Shown one piece after another: positions 17,269-25,471 of a DNA stretch of 64,000 bases (its first letter is position 1; the number at the start of each line of letters is the position of its first letter). Both the position numbers and the translations under genes were made by a program. The DNA lies in assembly GCA_964486135.1 (NCBI GenBank), contig CAZAKT010000002.1, forward strand, positions 22,085 through 86,084, given 5' to 3'. Under the pieces are notes generated by a model that saw nothing but the letters and a program-made list of their open reading frames with translations, did no database searches and was not told the origin of the DNA. This DNA is from UBA4923 sp964486135 (GTDB taxonomy: Bacteria > Bacillota > Clostridia > Saccharofermentanales > DTU023).

Positions 17269-18528
17269 ATGCCCAAAACACACAAGTCAACCCTTCCCCA
17301 ACTGCTCGGCTATACCTGCACACTCTGCCAACGCCACTATCCCTACGAGGAAGAGATGCTCACCTGCCCCAGCTGTGGGGAGACCGGCATCCTGGATATT
17401 GTTTACGATTATCAGGTCATCCGCGAACAGTTGAGCCGGGAAAGCCTCAGCCGGGACCCCGACTGGAGCATGTGGCGCTACAAGGCCCTCCTGCCCTTGG
17501 AAGACCGGGAGTATTCGAGCTTTTTGAGGGTAGGCTGGACACCCCTTTATCCCTCGCTTCGTCTGGCTGATGAACTTGGGATCAAGGCTCTTTACCTGAA
17601 GGACGACGGCCTCAATCCGACAGCCTCCCTGAAGGACAGGGCCAGCGCTGTCGCCGTGGCCAAGGCGCTTGAGCTTGGCTACGATACCATCTCCTGTTCG
17701 TCCACGGGCAATGCGGCCTCCTCCTGCGCCGGCAACGCGGCCAGGGCCGGCCTGAAAGCCGTCATCTTCGTCCCCGAGCGGGCCCCGCAGGGGAAGCTGG
17801 CGCAGATGCTGATCTTTGGCGCCCGGGTGGTCTCTGTGATAGGCGACTATCGGGAGACCTTCAATCTTTCGAAAGCAGCCATCGCCAAGTATGGCTGGTA
17901 TAATCGGAATGCCGGCATAAACCCTGTCATGGCGGAGGGCAAAAAGACCGTTTCCCTGGAAATTGCCGAGCAGCTGGCTTTCGAACCCACGGACTGGGTG
18001 GCCGTTTCGGTCGGGGACGGTTGTACAATCGCGGGTGTCTATCTCGGTTTTCGTGATCTTCTTGAACTGGGAATGATCGACCGGATCCCCAAGATCCTGG
18101 GGGTCCAGTCAACCGGTTGTTCGCCCTTTGTCGACGCGGCGCGGGACCAGGCCCCCCTGAAGCCGACTCCAGAAAACACCCTGGCCGACTCGATCTCCGT
18201 CGGTGTCCCGCGAAACCCGGTCAAGGCCCTGCGGGCCGTCTCAGCGACGGGGGGGGCCTGGATTGCCGTGCCAGATCAGGCTATTTTGGAGGCCATGAGC
18301 GAATTGGGCCGTAAAGAGGGCGTTTTTGGAGAACCCGCCGGCGCGGCCTCCTATGCCGGGGTCAGGCAGGCGGTTGCCCAGGGGATCATTGGGGCGGATG
18401 AGACGGTAACCTGCATCTGCTCCGGCAGTGGCTTGAAAGACGTGGTCAATGCCCTGAAGGCGGCGGGAGAACCCATCCGTTGCCGGCCCGACCTCAAGGA
18501 ACTGGAGGAGACGGATCTGTTTGTATAA
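17269..18528 (+). CDS. thrC: threonine synthase with N-terminal zinc ribbon
   Basis: 419 residues from ATG 17269 (AAGGAG nine bases upstream; an earlier in-frame ATG at 17209 would add 20 unsupported residues). Makes L-threonine from O-phosphohomoserine with PLP. An N-terminal rubredoxin-like ribbon (CTLCQRHYPYEEEMLTCPSCG) is followed by the fold-type II PLP core: SLKDRAS with Schiff-base Lys122, SSTGNAASS, the phosphate loop SVGDGCTIAG and the SGSGLKD motif. The ribbon form is common in threonine synthases of archaea, actinobacteria and clostridia. Transcribed alone, divergent from the bmp operon. A cysteate or threonine synthase-like activity is possible but less likely. Confidence 0.9.
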   Translation: MPKTHKSTLPQLLGYTCTLCQRHYPYEEEMLTCPSCGETGILDIVYDYQVIREQLSRESLSRDPDWSMWRYKALLPLEDREYSSFLRVGWTPLYPSLRLADELGIKALYLKDDGLNPTASLKDRASAVAVAKALELGYDTISCSSTGNAASSCAGNAARAGLKAVIFVPERAPQGKLAQMLIFGARVVSVIGDYRETFNLSKAAIAKYGWYNRNAGINPVMAEGKKTVSLEIAEQLAFEPTDWVAVSVGDGCTIAGVYLGFRDLLELGMIDRIPKILGVQSTGCSPFVDAARDQAPLKPTPENTLADSISVGVPRNPVKALRAVSATGGAWIAVPDQAILEAMSELGRKEGVFGEPAGAASYAGVRQAVAQGIIGADETVTCICSGSGLKDVVNALKAAGEPIRCRPDLKELEETDLFV

Positions 18529-18599
18529 CGCGGGTTACCGAAACCGCGAATAGTTAGAAGCTATAGTCTGTCAAGGATCATCTATGAGGAGGAGTATTC

Positions 18600-21044
18600 A
18601 TGAGCCAGTACGAAAAACTCGGTGTCTTCTATCTGGGGACTGAGAGCAAGAAAGTAGACGGGAGCGGGCAGGCAGATTTCATGTTGCTTGACTCCCGTGA
18701 TTTGGTCACCCATGCCATGTGTGTGGGTATGACAGGGAGCGGCAAGACGGGGCTGGGTATCTGTCTGCTGGAAGAGGCGGCCATGGACGGTATACCGGCC
18801 ATTGTCGTCGATCCAAAGGGCGATATGGGCAATTTACTGCTTACCTTCCCTGATTTGAGCCCTGTGGATTTTGAGCCCTGGATACATCCCGAAGAGGCGG
18901 AGGCTGAGGGAATGACGGTCAGTGAAATGGCCGCGAAAAAAGCCGAAGTCTGGCGTCAGGGTCTGGCCGATTCCATGCAGGATGGCGAGCGTATAAAGGC
19001 CCTGCGCGAAAGTGTGGAATTTGCCCTCTATACGCCGGGCGGCCAGTTCGGAAGGCCGCTTTCCCTGGAAGGCATGTTCCAGAGACCGGCTGCCGAGGCC
19101 GCGGAAGATCCTGAATTGCTTCAGGAAGTCATCTCAACGACGGCGACCAGCCTGCTCCATCTGGTGGGGATCACCAACGTGGATCCAGTCTCCAGCCGGG
19201 AGCACGTCTTCCTGTCGACCTTGATCCAGAAGGCCTGGCAGGAGGGTGACGACGTCGCGATTTCTTCCCTGGTCAACTGGATCAGCAAGCCTCCCATGAC
19301 AACTATCGGAGTCATGGATGTCGAGACCTATCTGCCGGAAAAAGACCGGTTCGCCCTGGCCCTGCGCTTCAACAACCTGGTTGCCTCACCCGCCTTCGCG
19401 GCCTTCATGGAGGGGGAACCCTTTGATATCCAATCCCTCCTCTACACCCCCGAGGGTAAACCGAAGATTTCCATTTTGACCCTGGCCCATCTGGCAGACG
19501 CTGAGCGTATGTTCGTGGTGACCCTCCTTCTGAACAGGATGATTGCCTGGATGCGGACGGAACAGGGTACCTCCTCCCTGAGGGCCCTCTTCTATATGGA
19601 TGAGGTTTTCGGTTACTTCCCGCCCGTCGCCGCCCCGCCGGCCAAAAAGCCGCTCCTGACCCTCCTGAAGACTGCCCGCGCCTACGGCCTGGGTATGGTC
19701 CTCGCGACACAGAATCCCGGTGATATTGACTATAAGGGACTGGCCAACGTCGGTACCTGGTTTGTCGGCCGGCTCACGACCGAGCGCGACCGTATGCGCC
19801 TCTTGGAAGGCATGGCCGACGAATCGATTGAGGGTGTCAACCGGGCCGAGCTGGGCCGGCTGATTGCAGGCCTGAAGCAGCGGGAGTTCGTCTTAAGGTC
19901 GGTCCGGGGCGGGGAGCCCACCCTCTTTCAGACCCGCTTCTGCATGTCCTACCTGGCCGGACCTCTGACCCGGGACCAGATCCGGCAGCTGGTCGCGGAG
20001 CAGGGCTACCTGCCGCCGGTGAAACCGTCACCGGCCCCGATTGAAAGGGAGCCAGTGGAGGAGTTGGAGACCTTGCCGGAGGAGCAGCCGCCTACGGAGG
20101 CACCGGTTGCGCCCATAGCCCCGCCTCCAGCCGTCGAACAGGTCACTGTCGCACCGGTACCTGCGGCGGGCGTCGTGGTCAGCTATCTCCCCGGCCAGGC
20201 GGGACAGACCTATAAGCCTGCCCTGGCTGGATTTTTGACTGTCTACTATGAAAACGAGAAGAAGTCGGTCTCCCACACGGAGCAGGTTTCGCGCTTCACC
20301 CCCCTGGGAGAAGGAGTCGTCCCGGTCGATTGGAACAAGGATCTGGATCTCGGTCTCTCTCTCGACGATCTCGATTCGGAGCCGCCCGCCGGCGCCCAAT
20401 ACAAGGGCCTGCCAGCGGAGGCCAGGCTGAAGACCAGCTTTACGGCCTGGCAGCGGGCTCTGGCCGACACGGTCTGGCGTGATTCATCCCTGGAGATCCG
20501 CGAGCATAAGAAACTCGGACTGGTGTCCGATCTTGATGAAAACGAGCGGGACTTTGTCGCCCGGGTCAAAATGGCGGCCCGTGAACAGCGGGATGTCGAA
20601 TTTGACGCCATTGAAGCCAAGTATGAGAAAAAACGGCTGGCCATGGAAGAGAAGATTGCCAAGGCCGAGGAAAGGATCGACCGGGTCAAGGATCAGGCCA
20701 AGGACGCCAAGATCCAATCCGCGATTTCATTCGGCGCGGCCGCCCTGGGGGCGGTCCTGGGGAAATCCCTCCTCTCCCAGTCAACCGTCTACAAGTCCGC
20801 GACAGCCGCCAAGAGCGCCTCACGGGCGACCAAGTCTGCCAGCAACATCGGCCGGGCGGAAGAATCAGCCGAACGGGTCGAGCAGCAGATGGAACTCCTC
20901 GAGGCGGATATGAAGAAGGATCTCGAAATTGTCAGCGACCGCTATGAATCGGCGGCGGACGACATCGTTACGACGACCATCCGGCCCTTGAAGCGGGATG
21001 TTGTTGTCAATGCCTTCACCCTGGTCTGGCTGCCTCAGGACTAA
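18600..21044 (+). CDS. HerA/FtsK-superfamily ATPase of unknown function
   Basis: 814 residues. Residues 1 to about 460 are a HerA-type ATPase: Walker A GMTGSGKT (43-50), VVDPKGD (69-75), the catalytic pair FYMDE (331-335) and a sensor-like LATQNPGDIDYKG segment. A Pro/Glu-rich linker (about 475-520) leads to a C-terminal region. That region has a charged coiled coil (about residues 650-700), a glycine/alanine-rich stretch with FGAAALGAVLGKSLL, Ala/Ser/Lys repeats and a final coiled coil ending in VNAFTLVWLPQD. There is no NurA-like nuclease beside it and no HAS barrel at the N-terminus. Strong ribosome site GAGGAGGAGT before ATG 18600. It is a one-gene unit ended by a strong terminator. A DNA-pumping or helicase role is inferred from the superfamily only. 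Confidence 0.8.
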   Translation: MSQYEKLGVFYLGTESKKVDGSGQADFMLLDSRDLVTHAMCVGMTGSGKTGLGICLLEEAAMDGIPAIVVDPKGDMGNLLLTFPDLSPVDFEPWIHPEEAEAEGMTVSEMAAKKAEVWRQGLADSMQDGERIKALRESVEFALYTPGGQFGRPLSLEGMFQRPAAEAAEDPELLQEVISTTATSLLHLVGITNVDPVSSREHVFLSTLIQKAWQEGDDVAISSLVNWISKPPMTTIGVMDVETYLPEKDRFALALRFNNLVASPAFAAFMEGEPFDIQSLLYTPEGKPKISILTLAHLADAERMFVVTLLLNRMIAWMRTEQGTSSLRALFYMDEVFGYFPPVAAPPAKKPLLTLLKTARAYGLGMVLATQNPGDIDYKGLANVGTWFVGRLTTERDRMRLLEGMADESIEGVNRAELGRLIAGLKQREFVLRSVRGGEPTLFQTRFCMSYLAGPLTRDQIRQLVAEQGYLPPVKPSPAPIEREPVEELETLPEEQPPTEAPVAPIAPPPAVEQVTVAPVPAAGVVVSYLPGQAGQTYKPALAGFLTVYYENEKKSVSHTEQVSRFTPLGEGVVPVDWNKDLDLGLSLDDLDSEPPAGAQYKGLPAEARLKTSFTAWQRALADTVWRDSSLEIREHKKLGLVSDLDENERDFVARVKMAAREQRDVEFDAIEAKYEKKRLAMEEKIAKAEERIDRVKDQAKDAKIQSAISFGAAALGAVLGKSLLSQSTVYKSATAAKSASRATKSASNIGRAEESAERVEQQMELLEADMKKDLEIVSDRYESAADDIVTTTIRPLKRDVVVNAFTLVWLPQD

Positions 21045-21066
21045 GGGGACGGTCAAGAGATTAAGA

Positions 21067-22128
21067 TCAGAAAGCCTGATCGCGGATGACCTGGACCAGG
21101 TCATCCGCGATTATTTTTTGGGAGATTTCCCCCACAGTATCCCGGTCACTGCCCAGCCCCCTTATCCGGTCAGCCATTTCACCGGAAACAAAGGGGCTGC
21201 CGGTCAGGCTGGCGGCGACCAGGTCCATGAAATCACTGTCCAGGACGTCACTGTGGATCAGGCTGTCCCGGATGATCCCCTCCTCTACCTGGAAGAGGAG
21301 TTCCGCCTGCCCCCAGGGGAAGCGGCCGGTCTCGATTTTGGCGTCAAACTTGATTGACCTGCCGTAGCGCCATTCCCAGGAGGCGTAACGCTCTTGCAGC
21401 GCTTCCAGGTCCCGGTGGCCCTGGAAGACGGAGGCATCCAGGGTCTCCATCTTGGCTCCTTCACCGTATTGGGTCTCGAAGCTGGCGGCCAGGGAGCTGG
21501 ACAAGGCGGCAGGGGTCAAGTCGCCCTTGACCTCGATCAGATTGATGACGCGCGAGCGCACCGACTTGATGGCCCGGGACCGGAGTTTGCTGTCAGAGAC
21601 GGTCAGGTAGCGGAGGAGGGGTTCAATGGCGGTGTCCACCATGAGGGTGCCATGGTGGAGGGCGACCCCCTTGTAATAGCGGAAGGCGTTGCCGGAGAAT
21701 TTCCTGTCCCCGATCAGGATGTCGTTCCGGCCGGACCGGACGGCAGGGATTCCCAATCCCTTCACGGCGTCAAGGATAACCTGGAAGCTTTGGCCCAGGT
21801 CGAAGCGTGACCGGGGGAGGATGATCGAGAAGTTCAGGTTGCCCAGGTCATGGTAGACGGCGCCGCCCCCGGTGCTCCGCCGGGCGAGAAAACCGCCGTC
21901 CGCCTCCAGGTCCCCTGTCCGGCACTCGGCCCAGGCGTTCTGGTTGCGTCCGATCACCACGGTATGCTCATTTTGCCAGAGGAAGAGGATGGCGGCGTAG
22001 GCTCTTGCCTCCTCGTGTCCGCTATCGCTGAAGCAAAGACCCATAAGGTATTCCTCAAGGGCCAGGTTCTTCCAGGGATTGACCTCATCGGTTCTGACGA
22101 GGAGGAGGGGAGGGGAGCTTGTTTTCAT
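21067..22128 (-). CDS. lplA: lipoate–protein ligase A
   Basis: 353 residues. Activates lipoate with ATP and attaches it to lipoyl domains. The catalytic domain shows NPWKNLALEEYL, the lipoate/ATP loop RRSTGGGAVYHDLGNLNFS and the HHGTLMVD segment containing the adenylate-binding region; GDRKFSGNA supplies the conserved lysine. The C-terminal accessory domain (about 255-353) with WEWRYG is present, so it is a full-length LplA able to use free lipoate. It probably serves the same lipoyl enzymes as lpdA. Convergent with the HerA-like gene; that gene's terminator is inside the last 14 codons of lplA. Confidence 0.94.
   Translation of the reverse strand: MKTSSPPLLLVRTDEVNPWKNLALEEYLMGLCFSDSGHEEARAYAAILFLWQNEHTVVIGRNQNAWAECRTGDLEADGGFLARRSTGGGAVYHDLGNLNFSIILPRSRFDLGQSFQVILDAVKGLGIPAVRSGRNDILIGDRKFSGNAFRYYKGVALHHGTLMVDTAIEPLLRYLTVSDSKLRSRAIKSVRSRVINLIEVKGDLTPAALSSSLAASFETQYGEGAKMETLDASVFQGHRDLEALQERYASWEWRYGRSIKFDAKIETGRFPWGQAELLFQVEEGIIRDSLIHSDVLDSDFMDLVAASLTGSPFVSGEMADRIRGLGSDRDTVGEISQKIIADDLVQVIRDQAF
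21079..21119 (+). terminator. intrinsic terminator of the HerA-like gene, embedded in the lplA 3' end
   Basis: Perfect 16-bp arms (21079-21094 and 21096-21111, core GCGGATGACCTGG) around a single central A, followed by TTATTTTTTG. Works on the plus strand 35 nt after the HerA-like stop. Because it overlaps the C-terminal codons of lplA, the hairpin is also coding sequence (residues ADDLVQVIRDQ). Confidence 0.9.
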
Positions 22129-22155
22129 GGCTGGTCCTTTTTCAACTCATTTTCT

Positions 22156-22230
22156 ATGCCCTATAGTATCGAAAAGTGAGGCCCGGGGGAAGAAAGAAAA
22201 AGAGGAAGTGGTATGATGCCCTATAGGATC
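22156..22230. repeat. direct repeat in the lplA–NUDIX divergent promoter region
   Basis: ATGCCCTATAGTATC (22156-22170) recurs as ATGCCCTATAGGATC (22216-22230), one mismatch in 15 with a 60-bp period. Each copy contains a -10-like TATAG core, so the repeats may be promoter parts or a shared operator. Confidence 0.35.
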
Positions 22231-22247
22231 AGGAAAGGCGAAAAAAC

Positions 22248-22727
22248 TTGAAAAATAAGCGCTTACATGGCAGGCAGAGAAGGGCGGAACGCCTCCTTAC
22301 CCGGGAACGTTCCTGCGGGGCAATCGTATTCCGGAAGGGGGATGACGGCCTGGACCGGGTCCTTCTCGTCCAGCATAAGCCAGGTCACTGGTCTTTCCCC
22401 AAAGGGCATGTCGAGGCGGGTGAAAGCGATCGGCAGACGGCCATCCGGGAGGTGGAGGAGGAGACGGGGGCCCTGATTTCGATCACATCCGATTTCCAGG
22501 GAATATCGACCTACTCGCCGCGGCCCGGCGCCTTCAAGACCGTGATCTTTTTTCTGGGGGATTATCTGGGCGGTCAGATCCGGCCCCAGTTAAGTGAAAT
22601 CAAGGCTGTTGGCTGGATGACCCGGGAAGAGGCGGAGGAGCTTCTGATCTTCGACCGGGACCTGGAGATCTTCCTGGAGGCGCTCGACTTCCATAAAGAC
22701 CGGGAATCACTTGAAAGCGGGGAGTGA
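22248..22727 (+). CDS. NUDIX hydrolase
   Basis: 159 residues. The NUDIX box is complete at residues 53-75 (GHVEAGES... REVEEETGA), giving a Mg2+-dependent pyrophosphohydrolase of nucleoside diphosphates linked to another moiety. WSFPKGHVE and the preceding histidine are reminiscent of the Ap4A-hydrolase-like subgroup. The only upstream start in frame is TTG 22248, following AGGAAAGGCGAAAAAAC; no ATG is available before the conserved core, so the exact start is uncertain. Ends 2 nt before the mazG start, so the two house-cleaning nucleotide hydrolases are coupled. Confidence 0.88.
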   Translation: MKNKRLHGRQRRAERLLTRERSCGAIVFRKGDDGLDRVLLVQHKPGHWSFPKGHVEAGESDRQTAIREVEEETGALISITSDFQGISTYSPRPGAFKTVIFFLGDYLGGQIRPQLSEIKAVGWMTREEAEELLIFDRDLEIFLEALDFHKDRESLESGE

Positions 22728-22729
22728 TT

Positions 22730-23575
22730 ATGGCGGAAATGACTGACCGGGAAAAGAGATTCCCCCTCAAGGAAAACTACAGTATGGATGAGCTTCGGGC
22801 CATCCTGGCCTTTCTCCGAAGTGAAGAGGGCTGTCCCTGGGATCGGGCGCAAAGCCATGAAAGCATCCAGGGCAATATGCTTGAGGAGGCCTATGAGGCG
22901 GTTGACGCCATCCAGAGCGGGGATCCGGAGAAGCTTGTTGAAGAGCTGGGCGACGTCCTCATGCAGGTCGTTTTTCACGCCGGGATAGCGGAAGAAGCTG
23001 ACGACTTCAGTTTTGACCAGGTCGTGTCCGGAATCTGCCGGAAGTTGATTTCCCGGCATACCCATCTGTTCGGCAGTGACAAGGCCGAGACGCCCGAGCT
23101 GGTCCTGAGGACCTGGGAGAAAAATAAGCGGAAGGAAAAAGGGCATAGGCGGACAGTTGACGCCATGCGGGACCTGCCGCGGGGAATGCCGGCTTTGACC
23201 CGGGCTTATAAATTGCAGAAAAAGGCGGCAGATATCGGCTTTGACTGGCCTTCCCTCGAGGGCGCCAAGGAAAAGATCAAGGAAGAATATGATGAATTCC
23301 TGGCTGAGCTGGACCGGGGGGATGAGATCCGTGCCCGGGAGGAAGCGGGCGACCTCCTCTTTGCCGTCGTCAATATCCTCCGTATGCGGGCCATCGATCC
23401 GGAAGCCGCCTTGACCGGTTGTTCCGAACGCTTCATCCGGCGCTTCAGCGCCATGGAGGAGGCGGCTGACCGGGAGGGAAGCTCACTTGCCCGGATGAGC
23501 CTGGAGGAGATGGACGGGCTCTGGGATGAGGCTAAGCGCCTGGAACTGTCTGGAGGCAGGGCTTATGAGACTTGA
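22730..23575 (+). CDS. mazG: MazG nucleoside triphosphate pyrophosphohydrolase
   Basis: 281 residues from ATG 22730, with GGGGAGTGATT in front. Two MazG domains: the first carries CPWDRAQSHESI and EEAYEAVDAI...LVEELGDVLMQVVFHA with the metal-binding EExxE...ExxD pattern. The second carries IGFDWPSLEGAKEKIKEEYDEF and REEAGDLLFAVVNI. It hydrolyses non-canonical or excess NTPs to NMP and pyrophosphate. It lacks the N-terminal YabN methylase domain of the B. subtilis fusion. The 3' end overlaps rqcP by 11 nt. Confidence 0.95.
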   Translation: MAEMTDREKRFPLKENYSMDELRAILAFLRSEEGCPWDRAQSHESIQGNMLEEAYEAVDAIQSGDPEKLVEELGDVLMQVVFHAGIAEEADDFSFDQVVSGICRKLISRHTHLFGSDKAETPELVLRTWEKNKRKEKGHRRTVDAMRDLPRGMPALTRAYKLQKKAADIGFDWPSLEGAKEKIKEEYDEFLAELDRGDEIRAREEAGDLLFAVVNILRMRAIDPEAALTGCSERFIRRFSAMEEAADREGSSLARMSLEEMDGLWDEAKRLELSGGRAYET

Positions 23576-23810
23576 TAAGTTCTTGAAGGTGTCACGGATT
23601 GTCAAACGCCGGACCGTCGCAAATGAAATGGCCTCGGCAGGCCGGATTGAAGTGAATGGGAAGAGGGCCAAGCCTGGAACCGAGGTCAAGCTTGGCGACA
23701 TTCTGGATATCGGCTACGGCCAGAAGCAGATCCGCGTCCGCATACTCCAGGTGAAGGAACACGTGAGAAAGGAGGAAGCGGATTCGCTTTATCAGATACT
23801 GACCGACTGA
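23565..23810 (+). CDS. rqcP: S4-domain RNA-binding protein RqcP (YabO/Hsp15-like)
   Basis: 81 residues from ATG 23565 (GGAGGCAGGGCTT upstream), overlapping mazG. A single S4 domain, MRLDKFLKVSRIVKRRTVANE, then GRIEVNGKRAKPGTEVKLGD, with a charged tail. RqcP/YabO works with RqcH on stalled 50S subunits, helping C-terminal alanine tailing of incomplete peptides in bacterial ribosome quality control. The mazG–rqcP order is the same as in Bacillus. Confidence 0.93.
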   Translation: MRLDKFLKVSRIVKRRTVANEMASAGRIEVNGKRAKPGTEVKLGDILDIGYGQKQIRVRILQVKEHVRKEEADSLYQILTD

Positions 23811-23939
23811 GAATGCGTCGGTCTGCACCTCCTGTCACCTGACTGTCAGGGGACGGGACATCCCAGATTTGCAAAACCGAACAAACTGAAGTAGGATGGT
23901 TTTACTATCAACAGGATGTCAGGTCGACAGGTGAACACT

Positions 23940-24260
23940 ATGCGTCAGAGCTACGCTGAAAATTTCAAGGCTGAGCGCAGGCGGTCGTCCCTGTCTTTTT
24001 TCACTCGATTTTTCATCAGTGTCGTAGCCGTCATTATCCTGACCCTTTGTTTCACATCCTTTTTCGACCAGCAGAAGGAATTCGACCGCTTGACGCGGGA
24101 GAAGCAGAAGCTGGAGCGGGAGCGGGATATCCAGTACCAGAAGTATGAGGCCCTGAAGAGCCTGGACGATATCGCGGAATCCCGGGAATACATTGAGCGT
24201 GTCGCCCGGGATTACCTTGGTATGGCCCTGCCGGGAGACTGGATCATCCAGGTGGATTGA
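23940..24260 (+). CDS. divIC: DivIC/FtsB-type septum protein
   Basis: 106 residues from ATG 23940, with AGGTGA seven bases upstream; an in-frame ATG at 23916 lacks a ribosome site. Topology is a short basic cytosolic tail, one membrane helix (about 25-42, FFISVVAVIILTLCFTSFF) and an extracytoplasmic coiled coil rich in Glu/Lys/Arg (FDRLTREKQKLERERDIQY). It ends with the family segment YIERVARDYLGMALPGDWI. DivIC pairs with FtsL/DivIB at the division site. The yabP and yabQ genes normally found between rqcP and divIC in spore formers are absent; only 129 nt without a gene separate the two. Confidence 0.9.
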   Translation: MRQSYAENFKAERRRSSLSFFTRFFISVVAVIILTLCFTSFFDQQKEFDRLTREKQKLERERDIQYQKYEALKSLDDIAESREYIERVARDYLGMALPGDWIIQVD

Positions 24261-24275
24261 AAGCCTGCCCCTTTT

Positions 24276-24560
24276 CTAGCTGCCGACCAGGTCCCTCAAT
24301 TCATCCAGATCCTCCCTCACCTTGTCCAGGGCCTGGGCCGGGATGAAATAGTCGAAGCGTTCGTTGACCGGACCCAGCTCCAGCGCCAGGGCAGCCCCCC
24401 TTTGACCGCGCTTCAAGTAGGGGATCCCCCTCTCCTCCAGATAGGTCTCGACATGGCCGGTCCAGACCAGGGGGGCGGAGATGAGGAAAACCGGCTCCCC
24501 GGCATCGGGTATTACCCGCTCTTCTTCTTTTTTCCGACGAAATAAATCCAATAGTCCCAT
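24276..24560 (-). CDS. hypothetical 94-residue protein (DUF2007-like?)
   Basis: Short acidic cytosolic protein. Starts MGLLDLFRRKKEEE, a possible amphipathic membrane-touching helix, followed by a small alpha/beta domain (PVFLISAPLVWTGHVETYLEE, then GIPYLKRGQRGAALALELG and FDYFIPAQALDKVREDLDEL). The pattern 'sub-domain scanning two positions, then GIP' resembles the DUF2007 putative signalling family, but I am not certain. Convergent with divIC across a 15-nt gap. Reasonable ribosome site GAGGACAGAGCC before ATG 24560. Confidence 0.55.
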   Translation of the reverse strand: MGLLDLFRRKKEEERVIPDAGEPVFLISAPLVWTGHVETYLEERGIPYLKRGQRGAALALELGPVNERFDYFIPAQALDKVREDLDELRDLVGS

Positions 24561-24745
24561 GGCTCTGTCCTCAGCTGGATCCCCGGATCACCCGGTCAAT
24601 CTCCCCAAAGCTATTCTGAGCCGTCCGGTCCCAGGAGGCAAGTCTTTGCCCCCTTTCACGTTATAATAGGGTCGGTTGCGCCCGCCTGGGCAGGCCTGTC
24701 CTGGACCGGTCTTTGCGGCGGAGACGGCTTTGAAAGAAGGTGTTT

Positions 24746-25468
24746 ATGTTCCATATCAACCACCCGGTGCTCTACGGGCTGGCAGCCCTGGTCATCCTCT
24801 ATGTGCTGGGCCAGTCAGTCTTTTTCACCGTGAAAGCTTACAAACGGGCCCGTGAGCTCGGCATAGAGACGCCGCTCCTCCGGGCCATCATGCGGGGTTC
24901 GGCCGTGTTTTCCCTGGCTCCTGCTGTGGCCATCGTAATCGGGATCATCACCTTGTCACAGTATCTGGGCCTCCCCCTGCCCTGGCTCCGTCTCAGCGTT
25001 GTCGGGGCCCTGACCTACGAACTCCCTGCCGCCACCTCGGCGGCGACAGCCCTGGGCATATCCATGACGGACGCCTTGACCGACGCCAGGGCCTATGCCA
25101 CCATCGCCTGGGTCATGACCCTGGGTAGCTTCTCAGGCATAGTCATTATCACCTTTTTCCTGAAAAAGATTGAAAAAGGCCTGATGACCATCAAGGCAAA
25201 GGATGAAAAATGGGGAGCCCTCTTCATGGACTCACTTTTCATCGGTATGGTCTCCGCCTTCCTTGGCATGGTCTTCTCCCAGATCCGGCTGGGTTTCAAA
25301 GGCTGGATCCCAGTATTCGTCATGCTTTTTTCCTCCTTGCTCATGCTGGTTTTTGGCTACCTGGTCAAGAAAAAAGAAGTGGCCTGGTTGGAGAACTACG
25401 CCATGCCCTTCAGCATGCTGGGGGCCATGGCCTTTTCCATCCCGCTGACCTTTTGGATTGGAGGTTGA
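24746..25468 (+). CDS. DUF5058-type integral membrane protein
   Basis: 240 residues from ATG 24746 (GAAAGAAGG upstream; the GTG two codons earlier is inside the spacing). About six membrane helices. The loop ARELGIETPLLRAIMRGSAVFSLAPAVAIVIG and the polar-in-membrane segment YELPAATSAATALGI are striking and look like transport determinants. Recognised as DUF5058 from memory of the family's length and sequence; no function has been established. A 4-nt-spaced second membrane gene follows with its own GGAGG, so the two probably form one complex. A TATAAT box sits at 24662-24667. Confidence 0.75.
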   Translation: MFHINHPVLYGLAALVILYVLGQSVFFTVKAYKRARELGIETPLLRAIMRGSAVFSLAPAVAIVIGIITLSQYLGLPLPWLRLSVVGALTYELPAATSAATALGISMTDALTDARAYATIAWVMTLGSFSGIVIITFFLKKIEKGLMTIKAKDEKWGALFMDSLFIGMVSAFLGMVFSQIRLGFKGWIPVFVMLFSSLLMLVFGYLVKKKEVAWLENYAMPFSMLGAMAFSIPLTFWIGG

Positions 25469-25471
25469 CCC

